Part shown: positions 7,729 through 14,282 of the stretch, piece after piece
How positions within the stretch are numbered: position 1 is the stretch's first letter
How the letters are laid out: each line of letters starts with the position of its first letter
Source: a virus
Strand: one strand, 5' to 3'
DNA length: 21,838 nt
Virus record (IMG/VR): IMGVR_UViG_3300003690_000112
Coordinates: 1 to 21,838 of that record
The notes under the pieces: model-generated
The model's input: only the letters and a program-made list of their open reading frames with translations
Database searches by the model: none
What the model was told of the DNA's origin: nothing
Made by a program: the position numbers and the translations under genes

Positions 7729-8000
7729 AAATTGGAGATTTAGTGTGGAATCGTTATAACGGATTATTAAGATTTGGCACTGTTATAAATAAACAAAAAA
7801 AAGAAGGTGGATGGATGTACTTTATTGTTGACTGGCATGACGATGAATGTTATAGTAGTAGTATGGAGTGGCGCAAAGAACTTTGTGGCGAAGATCCCAC
7901 ACTGAAAGAATATCGTGTGGACCAAATAAAAACAATTTCTGCTGACCGTCTAAAACAAGTTTTAAAAGAACATAATGTACAAAAAGAAAAGGAGATATAA
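7725..8000 (+). CDS. Small MKxGDL-family protein (SH3-like, unknown function)
   Basis: This 91-residue protein begins MKIGDLVWNRYNGLL and is the longest of five in the window sharing the MKxGDL opening (others at 9331, 9497, 18257 and 21681). The N-terminal half looks like a small beta barrel: GDLV strand, GTVINK strand, then YFIVDWHDD strand. The remainder is helical and charged. Such GDLV-type barrels are common small SH3-like modules in phages and usually lack an assigned role. It shares ATGA with the upstream stop, and AAGGAGGG at 7714-7721 is a strong Shine-Dalgarno. Confidence 0.75.
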   Translation: MKIGDLVWNRYNGLLRFGTVINKQKKEGGWMYFIVDWHDDECYSSSMEWRKELCGEDPTLKEYRVDQIKTISADRLKQVLKEHNVQKEKEI

Positions 8001-8843
8001 ATGAGTTTTAAATATACTTTGCGCAAAGGCAACAAAGGACAAGAAGTTGCAAGACTTCAATCAGAAACAGGCGCCAAACCCGATGGCGACTTTGGCCCTA
8101 ATACAAAAAAAGCAGTAAAAAAATATCAAGACAATAACGGATTACTAGTGGATGGAATCGCCGGTCCTCAAACGCTTGGCAGCATGGGTATTGAAGTTTT
8201 TTCTGGTGTTGATCTTTCAAGCCATAACGGCACCGTCGACTTTAAAGCAATGACAAAGGCCGGAGTCAAATATGCTTGGATTAAAGTCACCGAAGGAACA
8301 ACCCACATTAATCCAGGCTTTGAGAAAAAGTTTAATGATGCTAGAAGTGAAAATATGCCAGTTGGTGCTTATCACTTTGGAAGACCAGACACTTCACCAA
8401 ACGACCCGAATGATTGGAAGAAAGAAGCAGATAATTTCTTGACACAATTAAATAAAGCTGGTTTAGAATGTGGCGACCTTGTTCCAGTACTGGATGTAGA
8501 AAAGGGCATGAAAACCGATGATAACCACAATGTCCACTGGTGCTTACATTGGCTAGAAAGAGTTGGTTGTGAAACAAATACAAAACCAATTATCTATACT
8601 GCACGTTGGGCTTGGCAACTTTATATAATGAAAGCAGAAGAAGCTTTACAAAAAGAATTAGCTGCATATCCATTATGGCTAGCAAGTTATAATAGCGGAG
8701 TTGAACCTAAACGCAAAACAAAACTCTGGGATGAATGGGATATTTGGCAATGGACAGGTTCCGGAAAAGTCCCTGGCGTAAAAGGTCGCTGCGATCAAAA
8801 CTGGATTGCTGGTGGCAAATTAAATGAATTGAGGGTTTCATGA
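8001..8843 (+). CDS. Endolysin: peptidoglycan-binding domain plus GH25 lysozyme
   Basis: This 280-residue muramidase would cut the MurNAc-GlcNAc bond of peptidoglycan. Residues 7-60 form a PG_binding_1 domain with a GxxGxxVxxLQ start, PDGDFGPNTKKAVKKYQ, and a closing VDGIAGPQTL. Residues 67-277 form a glycoside hydrolase 25 barrel: GVDLSSHNG gives D71, PVLDVEKG gives the D165-x-E167 pair with the acid Glu, and WQWTGSG near the end is typical. No signal peptide is seen, so export would need a holin or the protein is tail-carried. A good Shine-Dalgarno (AAAGGAG) precedes ATG, which directly follows the previous stop. The candidate holin lies well downstream at 17619. Confidence 0.95.
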   Translation: MSFKYTLRKGNKGQEVARLQSETGAKPDGDFGPNTKKAVKKYQDNNGLLVDGIAGPQTLGSMGIEVFSGVDLSSHNGTVDFKAMTKAGVKYAWIKVTEGTTHINPGFEKKFNDARSENMPVGAYHFGRPDTSPNDPNDWKKEADNFLTQLNKAGLECGDLVPVLDVEKGMKTDDNHNVHWCLHWLERVGCETNTKPIIYTARWAWQLYIMKAEEALQKELAAYPLWLASYNSGVEPKRKTKLWDEWDIWQWTGSGKVPGVKGRCDQNWIAGGKLNELRVS

Positions 8844-9124
8844 GTTTAAAGAGAACAATAAAAAGAACAAAAACAAATAAATCAAAAAAGAAAGTAAAAA
8901 AAGAATTAACAACAAAAATTGCATTATTTGGTAAACTACCAAATAAGTGCTTAACCTGCGAAGAACCATTCGATAAAACTAATAAAGAAATGGTTCTGGC
9001 ATGGAATGTAGTAGTGCGAGAACAAAATGAAATTGTTCGACTTTACTGTCCTAAATGCTGGAAAAAAGCATTACAAATATTAGATGATTTTAAAAAACAT
9101 ATAGAGGAAAAAGATGAGCGATGA
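8840..9124 (+). CDS. Small zinc-ribbon protein
   Basis: This 94-residue protein has a very basic N-terminus (residues 4-22, mostly Lys, Arg, Thr and Ser) followed by a single zinc ribbon: C37-x2-C40 (PNKCLTCEEPF) and C70-x2-C73 (LYCPKCW), 29 residues apart. The knuckles frame a beta segment MVLAWNVVV. The basic tail plus ribbon suggests nucleic acid or RNA polymerase binding, but nothing identifies the target. It starts in an ATGA overlap with the lysozyme and overlaps the next gene by 11 nt. Confidence 0.75.
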   Translation: MSLKRTIKRTKTNKSKKKVKKELTTKIALFGKLPNKCLTCEEPFDKTNKEMVLAWNVVVREQNEIVRLYCPKCWKKALQILDDFKKHIEEKDER

Positions 9125-9344
9125 TCATATAAACCACCCAAAACATTATAATATTAATTGGGCTGGGGAACAGGCCATCGAGACATTTGATTACATTAAT
9201 TCTTGGAAAATGGGATATGCCGAAGGCAATATAATTAAATACGTTTCTAGACACAGATATAAGGGAAAAGCAATACAAGATTTAAAAAAAGCACGTTGGT
9301 ACTTAAATAAGATGATTGAAGAATTAGAAAGTGAAAATCGGTGA
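9114..9344 (+). CDS. DUF3310 (SaV-like) protein
   Basis: This 76-residue protein carries the recognisable DUF3310 order: an NHPKHYN start (about 7-13), EAIETFDYI-type helix (here QAIETFDYINSW), the GNIIKYVSRH centre (38-47), and a KAIQDLKKARWYLNKMIEEL C-terminal helix. The family is widespread in phages and appears as a distant relative of nucleotide pyrophosphohydrolase-type helical folds; its activity is not established. Full length for the family. Its last codons overlap the following MKIGDL gene by 14 nt. Confidence 0.88.
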   Translation: MSDDHINHPKHYNINWAGEQAIETFDYINSWKMGYAEGNIIKYVSRHRYKGKAIQDLKKARWYLNKMIEELESENR

Positions 9345-9510
9345 TTTAATTAGACATACTCGTTCCGGTAGAATCGCGTTAATATTAAATATATTTGAAC
9401 GTAATCATAAAACATACGCAAAACTTTTATTTTCTGGTGAAGCTTCTGTTACTCAAGCGCCTTTTAAAATTTTGAAAGATCGCTGGGAAATTTTAAATGA
9501 AAGTGGGTGA
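9331..9510 (+). CDS. Small MKxGDL-family protein
   Basis: This 59-codon gene starts at GTG (GTGAAAATCGGTGATTTAAT) inside the end of the DUF3310 gene. The product starts MKIGDLIRHTRSGRIALIL, then NIFERNHKTYAKLLF and a closing DRWEILNESG, the strand pattern of a small SH3-like barrel. The GGT-GAT codons for Gly-Asp supply the TGA stop of the upstream gene in another frame. The same 14-nt overlap design recurs at its own 3' end. No clear Shine-Dalgarno is visible, so re-initiation by terminating ribosomes is likely. Function unknown. Confidence 0.65.
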   Translation: MKIGDLIRHTRSGRIALILNIFERNHKTYAKLLFSGEASVTQAPFKILKDRWEILNESG

Positions 9511-9676
9511 TTTAATACGCGATATATATGGTTCTATGGGGATCATTTTAGAGATAAAAGAATATAAAGATATTAAGGTTTATAAAGTGTATTGGTCAAC
9601 AGATAAAATAAAAATTCAAGTCAATGAAGAGAAAGTTGTTTTTTTAGATAACTGGGAGGTTATAAGTGATAAATAA
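9497..9676 (+). CDS. Small MKxGDL-family protein
   Basis: A second 59-codon member directly follows, starting at ATG in ATGAAAGTGGGTGATTTAAT and overlapping its neighbour by 14 nt. The product begins MKVGDLIRDIYGSMGIIL, continues EIKEYKDIKVYKVYW, and ends with DNWEVISDK. The shared GDLIR start, a GIIL strand, a YKVYW strand and a final WEV/WEI strand indicate tandem duplication and divergence from the gene at 9331. It overlaps the start of the IMP dehydrogenase gene by 11 nt. Function unknown. Confidence 0.65.
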   Translation: MKVGDLIRDIYGSMGIILEIKEYKDIKVYKVYWSTDKIKIQVNEEKVVFLDNWEVISDK

Positions 9677-10706
9677 GACTGAGGCATTAACATACGATGA
9701 TGTATTGTTAATACCACAATATTCTGATATTGAAAGTAGAAAAGAAGTTGTCATTGGTAATTATTTAGATGACAACACCTTTTTAGGATTACCAGTCATT
9801 TCTTCCCCCATGGATACTGTGACAGAATCGACGATGACAACTGCAATGCATCAAGCTGGTGGCCTAGGAATTATACATAGATATAATTCAATTGAAAAAC
9901 AAGTTAATTTTGTCCTTAATGCACGCACACCAGGGGACTATGAAGAAATGTGTAATGTCGGTGCAGCCATTGGCGTGACGGGAGATTTTAAAGAGCGTGC
10001 CTGTGCCTTATATGATGCTGGCGCAAATGTCATTTGTGTTGATATTGCTCATGGTCATCATATATATATGAAAAAAGCCTTAGAAACATTGCGTAATATT
10101 TTTGGCGATAAAGTTCATATTATGGCTGGTAACGTCGCAACACGAAAAGGCTTTGAAGATTTAGCAGATTGGGGCGCCAATAGTATAAGATGCAATGTCG
10201 GTGGTGGTTCTATCTGCTCTACTAGAATTCAAACTGGGCATGGCATGCCCGGACTTCAAACAATTATGGATTGTGCAAAGAGCGACAGAGATACTAAAAT
10301 TATTGCAGACGGAGGCATTAAAAGCTCTGGCGATATAGTAAAAGCATTGGCTGCTGGAGCAGATTTTGTGATGCTTGGTTCCATGTTAGCCGGAACTAAA
10401 CAAGCACCAGGATTTATTGTCGAGGACAAAAATAAAAATCAATATAAAATTTATAGAGGAATGGCTAGCAAAGAAGCTCAAATCAATTGGCGAGGAGAAT
10501 ACTCATCAAACGAAGGCGTTTCAACAAAAATTCCTTACAGGGGTTCGGTTGTAGACGTGTTAAAAGATATTAGGAATGGTGTGGCATCTGGTTTTTCTTA
10601 TTCTGGTGCCAGAAATATTACAGAATTATGGTCAAAGGCGATTTGGGCACGTCAAACTAATGCTGGTTTAACGGAAAGCCATGCTCATATTTTAAGGACA
10701 AACTAA
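9666..10706 (+). CDS. IMP dehydrogenase/GMP reductase family enzyme lacking CBS domains
   Basis: This 346-residue TIM-barrel enzyme acts in guanine nucleotide supply: either IMP to XMP (NAD-dependent) or GMP to IMP. Visible features are [13 protein letters not shown] (8-20), SSPMDTVTE (47-55), IAHGHH (127-132), IMAGNVATR (152-160), the catalytic loop GGSICSTR with C184, [16 protein letters not shown] (213-228), [10 protein letters not shown] (234-243) and a C-terminal [11 protein letters not shown] (332-342), the last closest to IMPDH. The barrel runs straight through where CBS domains normally insert, so GTP/ATP feedback through them is absent. The mobile flap is short and the Arg-Tyr dyad of IMPDH is not obvious. 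GTG start follows GGGAGG. Confidence 0.92.
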   Translation: MINKTEALTYDDVLLIPQYSDIESRKEVVIGNYLDDNTFLGLPVISSPMDTVTESTMTTAMHQAGGLGIIHRYNSIEKQVNFVLNARTPGDYEEMCNVGAAIGVTGDFKERACALYDAGANVICVDIAHGHHIYMKKALETLRNIFGDKVHIMAGNVATRKGFEDLADWGANSIRCNVGGGSICSTRIQTGHGMPGLQTIMDCAKSDRDTKIIADGGIKSSGDIVKALAAGADFVMLGSMLAGTKQAPGFIVEDKNKNQYKIYRGMASKEAQINWRGEYSSNEGVSTKIPYRGSVVDVLKDIRNGVASGFSYSGARNITELWSKAIWARQTNAGLTESHAHILRTN

Positions 10707-11030
10707 ATGCCAAATTATGGGAAAACAATAAAACAAATTTGTTTTGAAAGTAACGATAAACTTCATGCAGATTTAAAAATACGTTTACATTATGATGGAA
10801 TTAAAATAAAAGAATTTTTTAATTTAACAGTCAAAGCGTATACAGAAAGTAACGAACATATACTTGCTTTTGTTGAGGAAATTAAAGAAAATAAAGCCAT
10901 TTCCAAACGAAAGCGTAATAAAACAAACAAAGCAAGATTAAAAGAAAAAGAAACTATTAAACAATTTGGGTTAAATGAAAATGAGATAGAAAATATATTT
11001 GATATTTTAGAAAAGGAGAGTGGTTTATGA
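10707..11030 (+). CDS. Conserved phage protein, possible ribbon-helix-helix-like N-terminus
   Basis: This 107-residue protein begins at the base after the guaB-type stop. The first 55 residues contain a strand ICFES, a helix DKLHADLKIRLHYDG and a second helix IKEFFNLTVKAYTESNE, an arrangement compatible with a ribbon-helix-helix or similar small DNA-binding dimer. A Lys/Arg-rich linker (about 67-83) precedes a final helix ETIKQFGLNENEIENIFDIL. There is no enzymatic motif. It shares ATGA with the sigma-4-like gene that follows, so a joint regulatory role is possible but unproven. Confidence 0.7.
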   Translation: MPNYGKTIKQICFESNDKLHADLKIRLHYDGIKIKEFFNLTVKAYTESNEHILAFVEEIKENKAISKRKRNKTNKARLKEKETIKQFGLNENEIENIFDILEKESGL

Positions 11031-11266
11031 AAGAATGTGCCAAGAATTGTATTTTAAAAAACAAGGCATGCAAAATTAAGGATTGTAGAATGTGGATTGA
11101 TTATGGAAAAGACTTAAATTGTACCCTTATAACAATTAACAAAAACAAAGGTTCAATGACATTAGACGAAGTTTCAAAAAGGATGCACTTGAGTATTGTT
11201 CGGATAAAACAGATTCAAGACAAGGCAGTGGAAAAAATGAGGAAAAATAATCCATTACTGAAATGA
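11027..11266 (+). CDS. Mini-protein with sigma-70 region 4 helix-turn-helix and Cys-rich head
   Basis: This 79-residue protein ends in a near-complete sigma region 4.2: MTLDEVSKRMHLSIVRIKQI (44-63), then QDKAVEKMRKN. E. coli RpoD has the equivalent helix-turn-helix that reads the -35 box. The first half has cysteines at 4, 8, 15, 20 and 32, with an acidic-aromatic MWIDYGKDLNC stretch, which looks like a small metal-binding head in place of regions 1-3. It could be a phage promoter-recognition factor or a mimic that occupies RNA polymerase beta-flap. It begins in an ATGA overlap. The gene lies just before a late-type promoter motif and the virion genes, which fits a switch role. Confidence 0.75.
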   Translation: MKECAKNCILKNKACKIKDCRMWIDYGKDLNCTLITINKNKGSMTLDEVSKRMHLSIVRIKQIQDKAVEKMRKNNPLLK

Positions 11267-11279
11267 AATACTATTTATG
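11266..11279 (+). promoter_or_regulatory. Candidate late promoter (ATACTATTTAT motif)
   Basis: The 44-nt gap before the 11311 gene holds AAATACTATTTATG. It shares ATACTATTTAT with 17589-17599, the gap before the holin-like gene. T4 late promoters read TATAAATACTATT, so the right half matches and the left half is degraded. No -35 element would be required for that class. A start near 11274 gives a leader of about 37 nt with GGAGTGATATAATG as ribosome site and start. Confidence 0.45.
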
Positions 11280-11310
11280 TTAGAAATGCTGTTTTCTAAG
11301 GAGTGATATA

Positions 11311-11931
11311 ATGAGTAATAAAAACAAGCAACTTTTAAATGAGTCAACCGTGCGCCGTTTTATGGGACTAGCCGGAATTGGTGCCCTTACTGACAATGCT
11401 GTAGAAAAGCTACAAGAGCAGGATGAGCTAGAAGCTCCTCCTGAAGAAGCAGCTCCTCCTATGGATGCGGCCGAAGAAGAACTGCCACCTGATATGGAAG
11501 GCGAATTGGAAGGCGAATTGGAAGGCGAAGAAGAAGGCCCTGCAGACATTGATTTAAGTCAAAAAGAAGCAGAAGTCATCGTCGCCCTTGGCAAGCGATT
11601 AGAACCCGAAATGCCCGAAGAAGGCGATGAAGGCCTTGAAGGGGAAGTTGAAATGCCTCCTGGTCCTGAAATGCCTCCTGGTCCTGAAATGCCTCCTGGT
11701 CCTGAAATGGGCATGCCCCCAGAAGAAGAAACTGCTATGGTACAAGAAGCTTTTATAAGAGAGCTTTCTCATCGTGTAGCCCGTAGAGCGACCCGGGAAC
11801 AAACATTTAACGAGGAACTTTCACGTCGCGTTGCTGGTAGAGTTAAAAAAGAGCAAATTATTAATGAGACTATGAAAAGAGTTGCAAAACGCCTAACTCC
11901 ACGCAGACGCCGAAGCCGCCGCCGCCGCTAA
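11311..11931 (+). CDS. Virion-type low-complexity protein with prohead-protease-like sites
   Basis: This 206-residue protein has three parts. The head reads KQLLNESTVRRFMGLAGIGA (6-25), with an LNE site followed by a conserved-looking helix. The middle (35-140) is very acidic and Pro-rich, with GELEGELEGE and three PPGPEM units. The tail has three related helices of about 18 residues, sharing ELSxRVAxRxxxEQ, each preceded by an NE or RE site (FNE, INE), and it finishes in RRRRSRRRR. Acidic scaffolding and Arg-rich DNA-binding ends are typical of internal head or prohead core proteins. It follows the late-type motif at 11266 and a good ribosome site. Function inferred, family not named. Confidence 0.75.
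   Translation: MSNKNKQLLNESTVRRFMGLAGIGALTDNAVEKLQEQDELEAPPEEAAPPMDAAEEELPPDMEGELEGELEGEEEGPADIDLSQKEAEVIVALGKRLEPEMPEEGDEGLEGEVEMPPGPEMPPGPEMPPGPEMGMPPEEETAMVQEAFIRELSHRVARRATREQTFNEELSRRVAGRVKKEQIINETMKRVAKRLTPRRRRSRRRR
11497..11523 (+). repeat. 12-bp tandem repeat coding GELE units
   Basis: Two full copies of GAAGGCGAATTG (11497-11508 and 11509-11520) plus a partial third run in frame and encode the Glu-Gly-Glu-Leu units of the acidic middle of the 11311 product. Copies are identical, suggesting recent slippage. Confidence 0.85.
11650..11703 (+). repeat. 18-bp tandem repeat, three identical copies
   Basis: Three perfect copies of GAAATGCCTCCTGGTCCT lie end to end at 11650-11667, 11668-11685 and 11686-11703, in frame, encoding EMPPGP units. 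Perfect identity implies recent expansion and likely copy-number variation among relatives. Confidence 0.95.
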
Positions 11932-11944
11932 AAGGAACGATATC

Positions 11945-13021
11945 ATGTCTAAAAAGAAAGCACTTTTAACAGAACAAGAGGTTAAAAGATTCGCAAAGTT
12001 GTCAGGTGTTAAAATCGTAGAGAAAATGGTCTACCATCAAGGCAAGCTCTACGACGACGGCCAACCTTCGAAGGCCCCAGCGGCATCATCGACGGGTCCA
12101 GCGGCACCAGGGCCACCCAAGTTCGCAAAAATGAAGCATCTTATGACCCCGGACCCATCCCCAGAAGCTGCTCCTGAAGCGGAAGCTGCTCCTGAAGCGG
12201 AAGCTGCTCCTGAAGCGGAACCAGCACCAGAAGCAGAGCCTGGAGGTGAGTACATATATGATGAAGAAGGCAATCCAATTGGTAACTTAGGTCCACCGCC
12301 CGCCGCCGCTGCACTACCGGCGCTAGCAGCAGCGCCTGGGCCTTCACGCGCCACCGGACGCAGACGGAGGGCTCAAAGAGCAAGCCGACGTGGTTTGGGG
12401 ATATTGAGCGGCGCCGCCGTCGAGGGAGTTACAGATTATGGCTCATTCTATAGTGCATTAGATAACGCTGGTTTATCTGGTATGTTGAAATACGGTCGCG
12501 GATCTGGAAAAGATAAAACTTGGGGCCCTAAACATGCCGCCGCTCTTCGCGCTTTACAAAAGAAAAAGGCGTTTACTCCAACCCCTGGATTTGAAGTGGA
12601 CTTGACCAAGACCGTGAGTCCAGCCGAACTTCTTGCGACTAAGTTGGCCGCACGCATACCAGGAGGTGCGGAGCCACTTAGTGCAGACCAGCTAGCAGTG
12701 CTGAGCACCCCACAAAGGGATATAGAAGCGATGCGCGCAGGAGGGCCCCCGTCATCCCGCGGCATTAAAGGCGGATACAAGACAGGCCAGGGGTGGGTTC
12801 CTGATAGTCTTGCACTGCAACAGCATTTAAAAACTGGCGAACTTCCTGGCACAGAAGCACAAAGGCAGTTTCGTAGTCTTTTAAAAAGACCCCGAAGGGC
12901 CCGCCGCTTTCTAGCGCAAGGAGAAACGCCGCTGCAAGAAAATAAAGGCTTTTCTCTCCAAGAAGAAAAACTAATTCAAGAACTCACCAGACGTATCTTG
13001 AAAAAATACTTTAAAAAATAA
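11945..13021 (+). CDS. Virion-type protein, Ala/Pro-rich, with prohead-protease-like N-terminus
   Basis: This 358-residue protein starts KKALLTEQEVKRFAKLSGVK (4-23), the same plan as the 11311 product: LTE site then a [VK]RF helix. Residues 40-135 are Ala/Pro/Glu-rich with an EAAPEA repeat. A basic patch GRRRRAQRASRRG (138-150) precedes a compact-looking region (155-230) with YGSFYSALDNAGLSGMLKYG and GPKHAAALRALQKK. The tail ends in LQEEKLIQELTRRILKKYFK, resembling the repeated C-terminal helix of 11311. The gene is distinctly more GC-rich than its neighbours, largely from its Ala, Pro, Gly and Arg content. Paralogy with 11311 and packaging in the head are inferred. ATG follows AAAGGAACGATATC. 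Confidence 0.72.
   Translation: MSKKKALLTEQEVKRFAKLSGVKIVEKMVYHQGKLYDDGQPSKAPAASSTGPAAPGPPKFAKMKHLMTPDPSPEAAPEAEAAPEAEAAPEAEPAPEAEPGGEYIYDEEGNPIGNLGPPPAAAALPALAAAPGPSRATGRRRRAQRASRRGLGILSGAAVEGVTDYGSFYSALDNAGLSGMLKYGRGSGKDKTWGPKHAAALRALQKKKAFTPTPGFEVDLTKTVSPAELLATKLAARIPGGAEPLSADQLAVLSTPQRDIEAMRAGGPPSSRGIKGGYKTGQGWVPDSLALQQHLKTGELPGTEAQRQFRSLLKRPRRARRFLAQGETPLQENKGFSLQEEKLIQELTRRILKKYFKK
12164..12217 (+). repeat. 18-bp tandem repeat, three identical copies
   Basis: Three perfect copies of GAAGCTGCTCCTGAAGCG occupy 12164-12181, 12182-12199 and 12200-12217, in frame, encoding EAAPEA units; a degenerate continuation (EPAPEA) follows. The unit length equals that of the unrelated repeat at 11650. 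Confidence 0.95.
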
Positions 13022-13031
13022 ATTATATCCA

Positions 13032-13060
13032 TTGACAATCCAATAAAATCATGTTATCCT
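13032..13060 (+). promoter_or_regulatory. Sigma-70 promoter, TTGACA - 17 - TATCCT with extended -10
   Basis: A perfect -35 (TTGACA, 13032-13037), a 17-nt spacer and TATCCT (13055-13060) lie in the gap between the structural gene and the 13095 gene. TG at 13052-13053 one base before the hexamer makes an extended -10. It should be read by the host main sigma factor and drive 13095 onward. Confidence 0.8.
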
Positions 13061-13094
13061 TACTTAGGTATCTTAAATCTGAGAGAGGTGATAT

Positions 13095-13466
13095 ATGTAT
13101 GAGTTTTTTTGGTTCCTTGGGGGTGCAATACTTTATGCTACTCTGTATAGAGTTTTAAAAATTGCTAAGTTCTATTTGTTTTTTAATGAAATTCACTTAT
13201 ATATATTAATGATGCTTGAAGCCACGTCACAATATCTGGAAGTTGCCAACACCATTCAGTCGGAGTTGCTAGAAGATTCAGATATTTCAGAAGAAGAGGT
13301 TAAAGAAATTAAATTAGCAGGTAAACAAATGATACTTGTTTGGAAAGAAACAGCAGTTCATAAAGTAAAAAACTGTCTTCCTCCGGCATTTAAACATTCT
13401 GTGAAATACCAATCGTGGGACAGCATGATAAATTATTTGAATAAGCAAACAGAGATGAAAAAATGA
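13095..13466 (+). CDS. Conserved phage membrane protein of unknown function
   Basis: This 123-residue protein has an N-terminal hydrophobic segment (3-20, with FFWFLGGAILYATLY) and a second moderately hydrophobic helix (28-45), then a soluble domain with acidic helices (SELLEDSDISEEEVKEIK) and a late YQSWDSMINYLNKQ motif. It looks like an inner-membrane anchored cytosolic domain. It has a strong promoter (13032-13060) and a Shine-Dalgarno GAGAGGTG. It ends in an ATGA overlap with the next gene. No family assigned. Confidence 0.75.
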   Translation: MYEFFWFLGGAILYATLYRVLKIAKFYLFFNEIHLYILMMLEATSQYLEVANTIQSELLEDSDISEEEVKEIKLAGKQMILVWKETAVHKVKNCLPPAFKHSVKYQSWDSMINYLNKQTEMKK

Positions 13467-13774
13467 CAAAAGCAAGAAAAGCTTTCAAGCAGTGGCTAGT
13501 AGATGAAAAAGCATTAAGCCAAAATGAAAATGTATTTCATGCTGAAAAAGCTTTTCTTGCCAATTCTATTTTCATCTGGTACTTGAAACAAAGCAAAGCA
13601 AAAGTCTTTGATGAAAAACAAATTAGACAATGTATGCACATATTAAGAAACTTTTTAAAAGGAAAACTTGACATTTACTGGGAGAATGGTATACTTAAGA
13701 CACAAGATAAAAAATCACATAAAAAAGGAGATAGTGATGAACGCAGTGGCATGGAGAATACAAACAAGCAATAA
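13463..13774 (+). CDS. Hypothetical protein
   Basis: This 103-residue soluble protein starts in an ATGA overlap. Its first 80 residues are helical and mixed-charge, with AEKAFLANSIFIWYLKQSKAK's neighbourhood giving an amphipathic helix and RQCMHILRNFLKGKLDIYWE a second. The last 20 residues are Lys/Asp/Ser-rich and overlap the next gene by 38 nt, suggesting the C-terminus is dispensable or recently extended. No recognisable motif. Confidence 0.65.
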   Translation: MTKARKAFKQWLVDEKALSQNENVFHAEKAFLANSIFIWYLKQSKAKVFDEKQIRQCMHILRNFLKGKLDIYWENGILKTQDKKSHKKGDSDERSGMENTNKQ

Positions 13775-14027
13775 AAATGAATTTAATTATAGACTTCAGG
13801 TAGAAAACATTTCAGGCGTGAGAGCTAAAAATCGAATTCTAAAGGCAGTAGATAATTGGAAGCATGTTGGTGAAGGTCGCAATAAAAGAAAAGATCTCAT
13901 TATGCTTTTTTCTCGCACCTTTAACGATAGACAATCGTGGGTTAAATGGGCAAGACAATTTCCTTATGACCTTGCAGAATTAAAGAAAAACGGCACGCTT
14001 AAACCAATAAAGAGGCGAAAAGCTTAA
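13737..14027 (+). CDS. Hypothetical basic protein
   Basis: This 96-residue protein begins at ATG 13737, chosen because AAAAAAGGAG ends seven bases upstream; a longer frame from 13668 lacks a ribosome site and would overlap more of the preceding gene. The product starts MNAVAWRIQTSNKNEF, continues with NYRLQVENISG and a basic helix VDNWKHVGEGRNKRKDLIM, and ends in KPIKRRKA. Net basic with several Trp, it may bind nucleic acid. Function unknown. Confidence 0.65.
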   Translation: MNAVAWRIQTSNKNEFNYRLQVENISGVRAKNRILKAVDNWKHVGEGRNKRKDLIMLFSRTFNDRQSWVKWARQFPYDLAELKKNGTLKPIKRRKA

Positions 14028-14050
14028 ATGATGTAAAAGGAACTGTTATA

Positions 14051-14272
14051 ATGTTAACAAAGTTATTAATCATATTAAACAAAAGATTATCAAAAAAATA
14101 TGGTTGGCATCCTTGTTGGTTTACTGCATTCGGTTTTAATAAAAACTTGATAAAGAAAATTAAATTATTTCAGAAAAAATTTGGATTATTGCCAAGTGGT
14201 TTATGCGGGAAAAAAACTTATCGTCTTGTTTTACTTAAGGTATTATTAGATATTAAGAGGAGAAAAGACTAA
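14051..14272 (+). CDS. Small protein resembling a single peptidoglycan-binding domain
   Basis: This 73-residue protein contains LIKKIKLFQKKFGLLPSG (about 33-50) followed by LCGKKTYRLVL, which fits the PG_binding_1 pattern (helix with FQ, hydrophobic turn, G, GxxT). The first half is basic with a WHPCWF stretch and could be a weak signal or membrane-proximal helix. There is no catalytic domain, so it might anchor a partner to the cell wall or serve as a virion baseplate cap. AAAAGGAA lies upstream of ATG. The call rests on one motif. Confidence 0.5.
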   Translation: MLTKLLIILNKRLSKKYGWHPCWFTAFGFNKNLIKKIKLFQKKFGLLPSGLCGKKTYRLVLLKVLLDIKRRKD

Positions 14273-14282
14273 TTATTATATT

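Noticed and set aside
12049-12852. Three long open frames on the minus strand (about 80-134 codons) inside 11945-13021
   Set aside because: They are shadows of a GC-rich, repeat-bearing gene; they are low-complexity, lack ribosome sites and oppose every other gene.
13668-13736. Longer start for the 13737 gene
   Set aside because: No ribosome site and deep overlap with the preceding gene; AAGGAG is well placed for 13737.
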